Below are positions 17,518 through 25,312 of a stretch of DNA of 62,517 nucleotides, one piece after another. The notes under the pieces are model-generated. The model was not told the DNA's origin. It saw nothing but the letters and a program-made list of their open reading frames with translations, and searched no databases. Origin of the DNA: an uncultured Flavobacteriales bacterium (GTDB lineage Bacteria > Bacteroidota > Bacteroidia > Palsa-965); assembly GCA_903873905.1 (NCBI GenBank), contig CAIQQJ010000138.1, forward strand, positions 1 to 62,517, in the 5' to 3' direction. The position numbers were made by a program, and so were the translations under genes. Every line of letters starts with the position of its first letter. Position 1 is the stretch's first letter.

Positions 17518-18297
17518 TTATTTTTTTGGGGTGGAAAGTTTTTCGAGTTTTGGAATTGCATGATGCGCGGTCATGTCAAATTGCGAAGGCACAACAGAAA
17601 CAAAACCATTATCCAATGCAAAAACGTCCGTGTCTTTTGCATTTGTTTCAAAATTCTTGAATTTCCCTGTCAACCAATAATAATTCCGACCGCTTGGATC
17701 TGTTCGTTCATCCAATTCCTCTTCCCACGTGCCACGCGCTTGTCTACAAACCTGAATTCCTTTTATCTCATCTACATGTAATTTTGGAATATTCACATTC
17801 AAACAAACACCTTCGCCCATTCCATACTTCAAAGTGAATTCAATTATTTTTTCACAATAAACTTTTGATGCACTGAAATCCGCTTCAATGGAATAATCCA
17901 AAAGTGAAAATCCTATTGAGGGAATTCCTTCTATCGCACCTTCCATTGCCGCCGACATGGTACCAGAATATATAATATTGATGGAATGATTTGCTCCGTG
18001 ATTAATTCCCGAAAGACACAAAGTTGGTTTGCGAGGAAGCAATTTGTTCACTGCCATTTTCACACAATCAACAGGCGTGCCCGAACAACTCCAAGCTTCA
18101 GCACCAGGATATGCATTTGATTTATGTACACGAATGGTTGAGTTAATTGTAATCGCGTGCCCCATTCCCGATTGAGGCTTATCAGGAGCCACCACAAAAA
18201 CATCTCCGAATTTCATCGCAACTTCAACAAGGGCTGAAATACCCGGCGCATGAATGCCATCATCGTTCGTAATGAGAATAAGTGGTTTTTGGGTCAT
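17518..18297 (-). CDS. surE: 5'/3'-nucleotidase SurE
   Basis: The 259-residue protein carries the SurE metal-binding start (ILITNDDGIHAPG, NDDG at 11-14). It also has FVVAPDKPQSGMGHAIT, CSGTPVDCVKMA and LSGINHGANHSINIIYSGTMSAAMEG. SurE dephosphorylates nucleoside monophosphates and short polyphosphates in the cytoplasm. It is first in the leftward operon with lpxB and the SpoIID-like gene. CAAAGCTA at 18302-18309 reads as a consensus TAGCTTTG on its strand. Confidence 0.96.
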   Translation of the reverse strand: MTQKPLILITNDDGIHAPGISALVEVAMKFGDVFVVAPDKPQSGMGHAITINSTIRVHKSNAYPGAEAWSCSGTPVDCVKMAVNKLLPRKPTLCLSGINHGANHSINIIYSGTMSAAMEGAIEGIPSIGFSLLDYSIEADFSASKVYCEKIIEFTLKYGMGEGVCLNVNIPKLHVDEIKGIQVCRQARGTWEEELDERTDPSGRNYYWLTGKFKNFETNAKDTDVFALDNGFVSVVPSQFDMTAHHAIPKLEKLSTPKK

Positions 18298-18301
18298 ATT
18301 A

Positions 18302-18309
18302 CAAAGCTA
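18302..18309 (-). promoter_or_regulatory. -7 box TAGCTTTG before surE
   Basis: An exact TAnnTTTG match lies 4 bases upstream of the surE ATG; no clear -33 TTG follows at the expected distance. It would make a nearly leaderless operon transcript. Confidence 0.4.
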
Positions 18310-18421
18310 CACAGTGATTCGGGGTAATCTCTCTTCGAAAACAAGAGTAATCAAGAGCGAATTGTTGAAAAGGTTTGTCAGAGTATTGGGCATTGAGACA
18401 CTGATCAATTTTAATTCCCTT

Positions 18422-18444
18422 CGATATTCAATATTCGAGATTCA
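18422..18444. repeat. Short heptamer array, CGATATT family
   Basis: The units CGATATT, CAATATT and CGAGATT are followed by a partial unit. The same family occurs at 26887-26921 (reverse orientation) and 56654-56695; all three sit beside copies of the longer composite element. Confidence 0.75.
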
Positions 18445-18469
18445 TTTTTCTGATGACAACCAGCAAATA

Positions 18470-18502
18470 ATTGGTAATTGGTAATCAAATAATCTGTAAT
18501 CA
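18470..18502. repeat. Heptamer array, ATTGGTA/ATCTGTA family
   Basis: Two ATTGGTA units, a disturbed unit and ATCTGTA end immediately before the composite element copy at 18505. Confidence 0.8.
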
Positions 18503-18504
18503 TT

Positions 18505-18672
18505 GGGGCGTGTCCCTCCTGCGTCGGGTCGGGTTATCCGTTACAAGTCCTTCCCAACCCTCCCAACAGCATTGTTGGGATTGGGGGGATGGGTTTTCAA
18601 ACTCTACACTGCGGCTTCCGGGCTTTCTCCCGAAGGAACCACTACGTGGCACTACTATCCCTCTCGCGAAAG
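18505..18672 (-). repeat. Dispersed composite element, copy 2
   Basis: This copy reads leftward. From right to left it has CGCGAGAGGGATAG, AGTGCCACGTAGTGGTTCC, TTCGGGAGAAAGCCC, a G/C-rich insert, the central hairpin (CCCAATCCCAACA, ATGC, TGTTGGGA), GGACTTGTAACGG, ACCCGACCCGACGC and GGGACACGCC. It shares a run of over 40 bases with copy 3. Together with heptamer arrays it accounts for most of the 423-base gap between surE and the acetyltransferase gene. The remaining 18673-18720 has ACCACAAAGGCATGAAGG, related to 56899-56922. Confidence 0.88.
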
Positions 18673-18720
18673 AAGAATTACCACAAAGGCATGAAGGTTT
18701 TCAGAAACAAAAATCCTTAT

Positions 18721-19197
18721 TTAAATTATTTTCTTGCGCAATTCAAGACCAACTTCCTTCGCAATTTTATCCGCGAGTTTATCGCCGCCATCTGTAAAAG
18801 CCCAAACAAAAAGTGTTTTGATTGGAAAATCTTTTTGAATGGTGTGAATCGCTTCAATCACCATTTTTTTGGCCAACCCTTTTTTCCTGTATTCCGGCAA
18901 AACCGATGCAGAGCACAAATACAATACATCAAATTGTGTTCCTTCTTTTGTTTCGTTAAACAAAGTTTGTTCTGAAATTTTTCCTGCAAGAAATTTTCCC
19001 ATCAATTCAAATGTGGTTGGAAAAACCAAAATCCAAATCGCTGGTCCATTCCCATTGTCATATTCCGACAAACAAGCAGGATGAATTTTCTGCAATCGCG
19101 CAATAACATCTTGATCAACTTGCAATTGTTCTGGATCATTCCGAGTGGAAAAAACCTCATCTATAAGTTCCATCATTCTCTCAAAATTCGATTTCAT
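18721..19197 (-). CDS. GNAT-family N-acetyltransferase
   Basis: The 158-residue protein has the GNAT fold signature: a beta-bulge strand (DVLYLCSASVLPEYRKKG) followed by the acetyl-CoA loop RKKGLAKKM at about 112-120. The C-terminus is strand-helix (TLFVWAFTDGGDKLADKIAKEVG). It should transfer an acetyl group to an unknown amine. It is separated from neighbours by repeat-rich gaps on both sides. Confidence 0.75.
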   Translation of the reverse strand: MKSNFERMMELIDEVFSTRNDPEQLQVDQDVIARLQKIHPACLSEYDNGNGPAIWILVFPTTFELMGKFLAGKISEQTLFNETKEGTQFDVLYLCSASVLPEYRKKGLAKKMVIEAIHTIQKDFPIKTLFVWAFTDGGDKLADKIAKEVGLELRKKII

Positions 19198-19242
19198 AAT
19201 TCAATCGATATCATATATTCAAATTGACTTATTAGACAACAT

Positions 19243-19336
19243 GGGACTTGGGCAAGGGACTTGGGTGGTGAAATGAAAAATGTGACGCTCTTCCCCAAGC
19301 AACAAAACCCTTTTCACTCCCCAAGTCCCAAGTCCC
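19243..19336. repeat. Inverted heptamer arrays, GGGACTT family
   Basis: The left arm reads GGGACTT, GGGCAA, GGGACTT, GGGTGG (19243-19268) and the right arm CCCCAAGTCCCAAGTCCC (19319-19336). The arms are reverse complements and could form a long stem downstream of birA, possibly ending its transcript. Confidence 0.8.
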
Positions 19337-19342
19337 TTTTGT

Positions 19343-20113
19343 TCAAAACATCATCCCCACTTCATGAAACCCAAATCTTCTCTCTTTTCCATCAAGGTCT
19401 CGTAAAAACAAAATTCCTTCATTGCTCACACTTTCCAATTTCGCTTCAAAAGTATTTTTGTAGTCGGTGTAATTGGCAATAATATCCAACTTGAAAAGTC
19501 GCGCATGATATTCGCTTCTCAATTTGTCCAATTTCCCAGCCCGCAATTGTAAATAGCGTGCTTCCACATGCGAGAAAAGTTGTTGTTGTACTTCTTCAAC
19601 TACAAATTCCTTTCCAGCCAATTGCGAAATCGAAACGGCATGAGCTGCATCTATCCCGAAATGCTGTTGATTGACATTCAATCCAATTCCCACAACAGAA
19701 GTTGAAACCCGCGTTCCATTAATCACATTCTCAATAAGAATTCCTGCAATTTTTTTTCCATCTGCAATTATATCATTGGGCCACTTGATATTGATGGCGC
19801 TCGAAGGAAGCAAATCGTTCAGTAAGTCGGAAAGTCCCAAGGCAATGGCACGTGTAAGATCAAATTGCAAGTTGATATTAAGGAAATTCGGTTTGAGGAG
19901 TATGCTACAGGTAATGTTTTTACCCGGCTCACTGAACCAGGTATTGCCTCTTTGTCCTCGACCAAGTGTCTGTGCATGGGCTGTAATCACTGCACCTTCT
20001 TCCATTTCCGTGTTTCTGAGAAGGGAAAGAGCAAATGAATTGGTGGAATCCACATCATTTAATCGGATGATATTATTGCCAATGAACAATGTTTGCGGGC
20101 TTCTAACGGTCAT
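19343..20113 (-). CDS. birA: Biotin--[acetyl-CoA-carboxylase] ligase
   Basis: I start at the ATG at 20113 (256 residues, MTVRSPQTLF); the upstream extension would need a TTG at 20143. Biotin protein ligase attaches biotin via biotinyl-AMP to carboxylase subunits. Visible motifs are DVDSTNSFAL, the GRGQRG loop (contacts biotinyl-AMP), FSEPGKNITCSILL, IKWPNDI and KIAGILIE, plus the C-terminal SH3-like domain. No N-terminal DNA-binding domain is present, so it is a monofunctional enzyme rather than a repressor. It is divergent from the rsfS fusion gene. Confidence 0.95.
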   Translation of the reverse strand: MTVRSPQTLFIGNNIIRLNDVDSTNSFALSLLRNTEMEEGAVITAHAQTLGRGQRGNTWFSEPGKNITCSILLKPNFLNINLQFDLTRAIALGLSDLLNDLLPSSAINIKWPNDIIADGKKIAGILIENVINGTRVSTSVVGIGLNVNQQHFGIDAAHAVSISQLAGKEFVVEEVQQQLFSHVEARYLQLRAGKLDKLRSEYHARLFKLDIIANYTDYKNTFEAKLESVSNEGILFLRDLDGKERRFGFHEVGMMF

Positions 20114-20121
20114 TTTTACCT

Positions 20122-20129
20122 TATCTTTG
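20122..20129 (+). promoter_or_regulatory. -7 box TATCTTTG for the rsfS fusion gene
   Basis: An exact TAnnTTTG match points right, 103 bases before the ATG at 20232, with TTTG at 20092-20095 upstream at a longer than usual spacing. It lies 8 bases outside the divergent birA start. Confidence 0.45.
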
Positions 20130-20231
20130 TACTCCCAAAGCAAAGGGCATTGGGGGAAAATTATTCCTGAATTATTTATTTAGCAAAATTAGGCTTTTAA
20201 CCTGCAATATTGGGAAAAGCAAATTCATTAA

Positions 20232-21134
20232 ATGGCAACGAAAAAAAAACCAACAACTGCAAAGCCTAAGAAAGCTGCAGCTAAGAAATCGACTCCAGCA
20301 AAAAAAGCTAAAGCGGTAAAAAAAGTAGCAACAAAAAAAGTTGTAGCTAAGAAAAAAGTTGTGGCGAAAAAAGCTGCACCAAAGAAAAAAGTAGCAGCGA
20401 AAAAAGCCGTTGTGAAGAAAGCTGCTCCGAAAAAGAAAGTTGCGGTAAAAAAAGCAATTGTTAAAAAGGCTACCGCAAAGAAAGCAGTGGTTAAAAAAGT
20501 TGTTGCCGTTAAAAAAGTTGCTGCTAAAAAGACCGTAGTTGAAAAAGTAATTGCTGTTGCAAAACCAAAAGTTGCTACCGTTGTTAAATCTATAGCTCCC
20601 ACAGTTGAAAAAACGAAAGTTGTTGAAGTCGCTCAACCTGTTGCGAAAGTTAGAGTTGAATCCAAGCCTTTATCCAGGAATCAGCAAAAAAAATCTTCTT
20701 TAAAGAAAAGAACTTCAGAAAGAGATTCTCTCATTGAAGATACTTATACCGCTAATCCTAAGGTTCCTAAGAACACAAAACCAGTCGATCATAAAGCTTT
20801 CAAACTAGCGAAAGCAATCGTAAAGGCTATTGAAGAAAAGAAAGGTGACAACATCGTTTGCATCGATCTTCGTAACATCGAAAATCGTGTTTGCGATTAT
20901 TTCATCATCTGTGATGGTAATTCAACCACACAAGTTGATGCAATCGGAGGATCCGTGGAGTTTTTGGTTAAAAAAGAATTGGGGGAACGTCCTTATCGTT
21001 CTGAAGGATATGAAAATAAAACATGGATTCTTATCGACTACGTCAATGTAATTGTTCACGTTTTTGATAAAGAAACACGCCATTTTTATAACCTGGAAAG
21101 CCTTTGGGCAGATGGGGAAAGAATTACGTTTTAA
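20232..21134 (+). CDS. rsfS: RsfS (Iojap) with a histone H1-like Lys/Ala-rich N-terminus
   Basis: Residues about 186-300 are a complete ribosomal silencing factor RsfS domain (AIEEKKGDNIVCIDLRNIE, CDYFIICDGNSTTQV, EGYENKTWILIDYVNVIVHVF). RsfS binds ribosomal protein uL14 and blocks 30S-50S joining when nutrients are short. Typical RsfS is 105-130 residues. Here residues 1-118 are a low-complexity chain of AAKK/VVKK/APKKK repeats like histone H1-like DNA-binding tails, then a polar linker (about 119-185). No Met lies between the parts, so a separate internal start is unlikely and the fusion looks real. Repeat drift could change the tail length. It precedes ftsH. Confidence 0.92.
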   Translation: MATKKKPTTAKPKKAAAKKSTPAKKAKAVKKVATKKVVAKKKVVAKKAAPKKKVAAKKAVVKKAAPKKKVAVKKAIVKKATAKKAVVKKVVAVKKVAAKKTVVEKVIAVAKPKVATVVKSIAPTVEKTKVVEVAQPVAKVRVESKPLSRNQQKKSSLKKRTSERDSLIEDTYTANPKVPKNTKPVDHKAFKLAKAIVKAIEEKKGDNIVCIDLRNIENRVCDYFIICDGNSTTQVDAIGGSVEFLVKKELGERPYRSEGYENKTWILIDYVNVIVHVFDKETRHFYNLESLWADGERITF

Positions 21135-21136
21135 CT

Positions 21137-21255
21137 GTAAAAAGTAGAAAGTAGAAGGTCTAAAGTTCATTTCTATAGAATTGATGATTAATTGCCTGTG
21201 AAAGCTAGATTTTCATCACGGACTTTTGACCTCAGACATTCGACCTTTGAATCAA
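21137..21255. repeat. Two opposed heptamer arrays between rsfS and ftsH
   Basis: The left array is GTAAAAA, GTAGAAA, GTAGAAG, GTCTAAA (21137-21164, plus a partial unit). The right array is GACTTTT, GACCTCA, GACATTC, GACCTTT, GAATCAA (21221-21255). The right one resembles the reverse complement of the left, so weak pairing is possible. Confidence 0.8.
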
Positions 21256-21323
21256 TCCAAATAAATAACATTAGAATAAAATATTTCCGTCCTAAATACG
21301 ACATCATAGAAAAGTAAGAAACA

Positions 21324-23414
21324 ATGAGCGAACAGAATTCCAACGATAAAGAGAAAGACAAAAATCGTATTTCTAGAAAACCACAAATGCCACGATCGCC
21401 ATCGGGGTTTTTCTGGGTATATATCATTCTGGTAGTCGGATTGATCGGCTTCTTTGTGCCGAATATGATGACGGATCTTCCAGAAGTGAATTATTCAGAA
21501 TTCACAGCATTGGTAAAAGATCATGCAATTGAGAAAATCTACAAAGTCAGCAATGAAAACAATGCACTTGAAATTGTTGTTGATGCAACGAAAGACAGAA
21601 CCCCTTCGGTTACTGCACTCAAAGCGAAATTTCACAATTGGCATGGAGCAAGTCCTGCGCACGCGCCTCACTTGCAATTAACCAGTACATGGACAGAAGA
21701 TTTAGGAAAACGAATTACCCAAACACAACTTGATAATGGGTATACAGCAGATAATTTGATTGAAATTTCAGAAATCAAACGTTCTTCTCTTTCTGATCAT
21801 TTGAGTTGGATTGTTCCTTTGGGATTAACTGTTTTGTTGATGATTTTCTTCATGCGCAGAATGGGCGGTGGCGGCGGATCACAGATTTTCAATATCGGAA
21901 AATCAAAAGCGACATTGTTTGACAAGGACACAATGGTCAACACCACTTTCAATGATGTTGCTGGTCTTGAAGAAGCAAAAGTTGAAATCAAGGAAATTGT
22001 GGACTTCTTGAAAAGTCCAAAAAAATATACTGACCTCGGTGCAAAAATCCCGAAAGGAGCTTTGCTAGTTGGCCCTCCAGGAACTGGGAAAACATTGATT
22101 GCAAAAGCTGTTGCAGGTGAAGCAAAAGTTCCCTTCTTCTCCTTGTCAGGATCTGATTTCGTGGAAATGTTTGTTGGCGTTGGAGCTTCACGCGTACGTG
22201 ATCTTTTCAAACAAGCAAAAGAAAAAGCCCCATGTATTATTTTCATTGATGAAATTGATGCAATTGGTCGTGCTCGTGGAAGAAGTGCAGCACAAGGTTC
22301 AAATGATGAACGTGAAAATACATTGAACCAATTGTTGACGGAGATGGATGGTTTCGGAACAAACTCTGGAGTTATCATTCTTGCAGCAACAAATCGTGCA
22401 GATATTCTAGATCGTGCATTACTTCGCGCAGGTCGTTTCGACAGACAGATTTACGTTGATCTTCCAGATTTAAATGAGCGTCGTGCTATTTTCCAAGTTC
22501 ACTTGAAGCCATTGAAATTGGATACTACTGTCGATCTCGATTTCCTTGCAAAACAAACACCTGGATTTTCCGGAGCTGATATTGCGAACATTTGCAATGA
22601 AGCTGCTTTGATTGCTGCCCGTCACAATAAAAAATTCGTTGAGCGTCAAGATTTCCTTGATGCGGTAGATCGTATCATTGGAGGATTGGAGAAGAAAAAT
22701 AAAATCATTTCCAAAGACGAAAAGAAAGTTATTGCCTTTCACGAAGCTGGTCACGCAACTGTAAGTTGGATGTTGGAACATGCTGCACCATTGGTAAAAG
22801 TTACGATTGTTCCTCGAGGTCGTTCATTGGGTGCTGCGTGGTATTTACCAGATGAAAGACAAATTACGACAACGGAACAATTCATCGATGAAATCTGTGC
22901 AACACTTGGCGGACGTGCTGCTGAAGAAGTTGTTTTCGGGAAAATTTCCACTGGCGCATTAAGCGATCTTGAACGCATTACCAAACAAGCTTATGCTATG
23001 GTTATGTATTACGGATTGAATGATAAAGTTGGAAACATTTCCTACTACGATACCAGCGGACAAGAATTCATGATGCAGAAACCATACAGTGAAAAAACTG
23101 CTGAACTCATTGATGACGAGGTTAACAAATTGATTTCCGTTGCATACGAAAAAACTAAAAAATTATTGGTTGAAAATCGTGACAAATTAGAGCAGCTTGC
23201 GAATAAACTGATGGAGAAAGAAGTTATTTTCAAAGAAGATCTTGAAATCATTTTCGGAAAACGTCTGTTTGATAAAGATGTTCAACTTGAAAAAGAAGAG
23301 CAAGAAAAAATCGACAAGGACAAATTGGAAGCAGAGAAAAAAGCATCTCCTGTTGTTACCGAACTTGGTAATGGAAATGGTGAGCTGAAAATTCCTGAAG
23401 AGAAAAAATCATAA
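21324..23414 (+). CDS. ftsH: ATP-dependent zinc metalloprotease FtsH
   Basis: The 696-residue membrane AAA+ protease degrades misfolded membrane proteins and selected soluble ones. It has TM helix 1 at about 29-48, a periplasmic domain to about 160, TM helix 2 at about 161-177 and a glycine-rich linker. The AAA+ domain has Walker A GPPGTGKT (250-257), Walker B IIFIDE (305-310) and an SRH arginine region ([11 protein letters not shown]). The M41 zinc site is HEAGH (473-477). The C-terminal tail is acidic and lysine-rich, as is usual. Gene order rsfS-ftsH-LUD-cdsA is shared by many Bacteroidota. Confidence 0.98.
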   Translation: MSEQNSNDKEKDKNRISRKPQMPRSPSGFFWVYIILVVGLIGFFVPNMMTDLPEVNYSEFTALVKDHAIEKIYKVSNENNALEIVVDATKDRTPSVTALKAKFHNWHGASPAHAPHLQLTSTWTEDLGKRITQTQLDNGYTADNLIEISEIKRSSLSDHLSWIVPLGLTVLLMIFFMRRMGGGGGSQIFNIGKSKATLFDKDTMVNTTFNDVAGLEEAKVEIKEIVDFLKSPKKYTDLGAKIPKGALLVGPPGTGKTLIAKAVAGEAKVPFFSLSGSDFVEMFVGVGASRVRDLFKQAKEKAPCIIFIDEIDAIGRARGRSAAQGSNDERENTLNQLLTEMDGFGTNSGVIILAATNRADILDRALLRAGRFDRQIYVDLPDLNERRAIFQVHLKPLKLDTTVDLDFLAKQTPGFSGADIANICNEAALIAARHNKKFVERQDFLDAVDRIIGGLEKKNKIISKDEKKVIAFHEAGHATVSWMLEHAAPLVKVTIVPRGRSLGAAWYLPDERQITTTEQFIDEICATLGGRAAEEVVFGKISTGALSDLERITKQAYAMVMYYGLNDKVGNISYYDTSGQEFMMQKPYSEKTAELIDDEVNKLISVAYEKTKKLLVENRDKLEQLANKLMEKEVIFKEDLEIIFGKRLFDKDVQLEKEEQEKIDKDKLEAEKKASPVVTELGNGNGELKIPEEKKS

Positions 23415-23423
23415 GAATAAAGA

Positions 23424-23493
23424 TGTGGTTTGTGCCCAGTGCACTGTGCTTTGATTTTTTTTGCAGAGCACAGTGCACAAAGCACAGACCACA
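23424..23493. repeat. Long hairpin built of two heptamer arrays
   Basis: Four 7-bp units (TGTGGTT, TGTGCCC, AGTGCAC, TGTGCTT) face four complementary units (AGAGCAC, AGTGCAC, AAAGCAC, AGACCAC) across a T-rich loop. The RNA would form a stem of about 25 pairs with a few mismatches, right after the ftsH stop. It may act as a terminator or 3' stabiliser. Confidence 0.88.
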
Positions 23494-23503
23494 AATTCAT
23501 TAA

Positions 23504-24154
23504 ATGGAAGACAGTACCTCAAGAGAAAAGATCCTAAAAAAAGTTCGAGCAGCTCTGATTAATAAATCGAGACTTGAGCCAGGCGCCATTGACTTCGAAT
23601 CGAATATTTACGCAGAATCGAAAGAACCATTGGAATTGGTTTTTGCGCAGCAATTTTCAGATGTTGGAGGAAATTTTATTTTTTGCGAGAATGATGAAGA
23701 TTTCATTTACAACATTGGCGCATTAACTTCCGATGAAAGTTTCGGGAAATTATGGTGCGCTGAAACTGAATTACAGGATTTATTAAAGCAGGCAAATATT
23801 CCCTTTCTTTCCGAAAATGCTGAGTTGGAGCAAGCGGGAACAAGTATTACCGGTTGTGAATTTCTAATCGCACGTACAGGAAGCATTTTGATTTCCTCTA
23901 AACAATTGTCTGGCCGTCGCTCTGCTGTTTTTCCAACACAACACATAGTTATGTCTAGAACATCGCAATTGAAAATGCATATGAAAGATGCGCTCAAGGC
24001 GGTGAAAGCAAAATACAACAATCAGATGCCATCAATGGTTTCTGTAATCACAGGTCCTAGCCGAACTGCTGATATTGAAAAAACATTAATCCAAGGCGCC
24101 CATGGGCCGAAGGAAATTTATGTTTTTATGATTGATGATGTTCCAGCGGAATAG
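23504..24154 (+). CDS. LUD-domain (LutC-type) protein
   Basis: The 216-residue protein belongs to the LUD (LutB/LutC/YkgG) superfamily. Recognisable segments are the mid-protein TSITGCEFLIARTGSILISS and the C-terminal MVSVITGPSRTADIEKTLIQGAHGPKEI, the family signature. LutC takes part in lactate oxidation with LutA and LutB, but neither is here. In Bacteroidota this copy is commonly found between ftsH and cdsA, so its role may differ. Its start shares the 16-base context CAAATTCATTAAATGG with the rsfS fusion gene. Confidence 0.88.
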   Translation: MEDSTSREKILKKVRAALINKSRLEPGAIDFESNIYAESKEPLELVFAQQFSDVGGNFIFCENDEDFIYNIGALTSDESFGKLWCAETELQDLLKQANIPFLSENAELEQAGTSITGCEFLIARTGSILISSKQLSGRRSAVFPTQHIVMSRTSQLKMHMKDALKAVKAKYNNQMPSMVSVITGPSRTADIEKTLIQGAHGPKEIYVFMIDDVPAE

Positions 24155-24158
24155 TGTT

Positions 24159-24255
24159 GAGTTCGGAGTATTGAGTTCGGAGATTTAGCCTGCACAACAA
24201 TTATTCATGTATTTTCGTGTCACATTTTCTCCGAACTAAACACTTCCGAACTAAA
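24159..24255. repeat. Opposed heptamer arrays, GAGTTCG family
   Basis: The left array is GAGTTCG, GAGTATT, GAGTTCG, GAGATTT (24159-24186). The right has TCTCCGAACTAAACACTTCC and a second CCGAACTAAA (24228-24255). The arms are complementary and fill the gap between the LUD gene and cdsA. Confidence 0.82.
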
Positions 24256-24263
24256 TTCTTAAA

Positions 24264-25151
24264 ATGGATAAGAATCTCTTCCAACGTTTAATAACCGGCT
24301 CTCTTTTCGTAATTGTTTTAGTTAGTGCGATTTGTTTCAGCGTTTGGAGTATGGTGGGGATATTTTTATTAATTACCATTCTCGGCCTTCGGGAATTTTA
24401 TAAACTGGCGAATAAAGCAGGAGCCCATCCACAAAAAATATTCGGAACCATTTTAGGAGCATTGATATTGCTTGCTGCATTTTTTTTCAAAGCTTGTCCA
24501 ACAAGGTTAATCATCCTCCTACTTCCTTTGTCTTTCCTTCCATTTTTCATTGAACTTTATAGAAAAAAACATAATCCATTTGCGAATATCGCGTGGACCA
24601 TTTTGGGTTTGTTTTATATAGCAATTCCTTTCTCCTTATTGATAATGAAATTTGTTCCTTTTCATTTTCTAATGCCTCACCTACCAGGAGAAGTTCCAGC
24701 TCCAAATGTTTACAATTTCAGACCTCTTCTAAGCATCTTTGTTTTGATCTGGATCAGCGATTCCATGGCTTATGTGTTCGGAAGACTTTTCGGAAAACAT
24801 AAATTATTCGAACGCATTTCTCCGAAAAAAACCTGGGAAGGATTTATTGGAGGTTTAATTTTCACTGCAGCTGCAGGTGCTGCATTTGGCCATTGGCTTT
24901 TATTTGACATCACTAATTCACATATGGAAATTACATGGACATGTGTGGCTATTGTAATCTCGATTTCAGGAATGCTTGGTGATTTAACCGAATCGCTTTT
25001 GAAGAGAAGTATTGATATAAAAGATTCAGGAAAATTATTGCCAGGACATGGAGGAATTCTGGATCGATTTGATGCACTACTTTTGGCTACTCCATTCGCC
25101 ATTTTTACTTATTGGATTTGCGAGTACATTTCCAGTTCCTTTCCGCTATAG
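24264..25151 (+). CDS. cdsA: Phosphatidate cytidylyltransferase CdsA
   Basis: The 295-residue polytopic inner-membrane enzyme makes CDP-diacylglycerol from phosphatidate and CTP. About eight hydrophobic segments are visible. The C-terminal family signature is clear: ESLLKRSIDIKDSGKLLPGH followed by GGILDRFD (about 250-280). ISPKKTWEGFIGG upstream is the second conserved block. Length is normal for the family. Confidence 0.96.
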   Translation: MDKNLFQRLITGSLFVIVLVSAICFSVWSMVGIFLLITILGLREFYKLANKAGAHPQKIFGTILGALILLAAFFFKACPTRLIILLLPLSFLPFFIELYRKKHNPFANIAWTILGLFYIAIPFSLLIMKFVPFHFLMPHLPGEVPAPNVYNFRPLLSIFVLIWISDSMAYVFGRLFGKHKLFERISPKKTWEGFIGGLIFTAAAGAAFGHWLLFDITNSHMEITWTCVAIVISISGMLGDLTESLLKRSIDIKDSGKLLPGHGGILDRFDALLLATPFAIFTYWICEYISSSFPL

Positions 25152-25173
25152 TAATTCCAATATTCATTTGTCC

Positions 25174-25195
25174 AAGGCTTTATAGACAAAGCCTT
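25174..25195 (+). terminator. Hairpin after cdsA
   Basis: AAGGCTTT / AAAGCCTT form a perfect 8-base stem with a 6-base loop 23 bases after cdsA. There is only a CCCTTTCC tail rather than a T run, so termination is uncertain. Confidence 0.45.
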
Positions 25196-25245
25196 CCCTT
25201 TCCACGACCAATTCAGCCTCAAGAATACTGACCTTTCGCAGGTTT

Positions 25246-25272
25246 TTGAATCCAAAATAATAACTAATTTTG
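25246..25272 (+). promoter_or_regulatory. Promoter before glutamate dehydrogenase
   Basis: TTG (25246-25248, in TTTTTG) and an exact -7 box TAATTTTG (25265-25272) are 16 bases apart, with the ATG 40 bases beyond. This fits the Bacteroidota sigma-A pattern with slightly short spacing. Confidence 0.5.
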
Positions 25273-25312
25273 CCGCTCAATAATTCCTAATCTCAGAACT
25301 AAAAAACGAGCT

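Noticed and set aside
18471-18975. Rightward frames across composite element copy 2 and into the acetyltransferase gene
   Set aside because: The first part is repeat sequence and the second is antisense to a recognised GNAT gene. Similar frames in copies 3 and 4 are also repeat-derived.
20114-20143. N-terminal extension of birA
   Set aside because: It needs a TTG start; the ATG at 20113 precedes the recognised domain properly.
20172-20636. Leftward frames rich in Phe, Asn, Ala and Thr opposite the rsfS fusion gene
   Set aside because: They are the antisense image of the lysine/alanine repeat region; low complexity alone keeps them open.
21797-22378. 193-residue leftward frame opposite ftsH
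   Set aside because: Lies wholly within the AAA+ coding region and has no recognisable domain; an antisense shadow.
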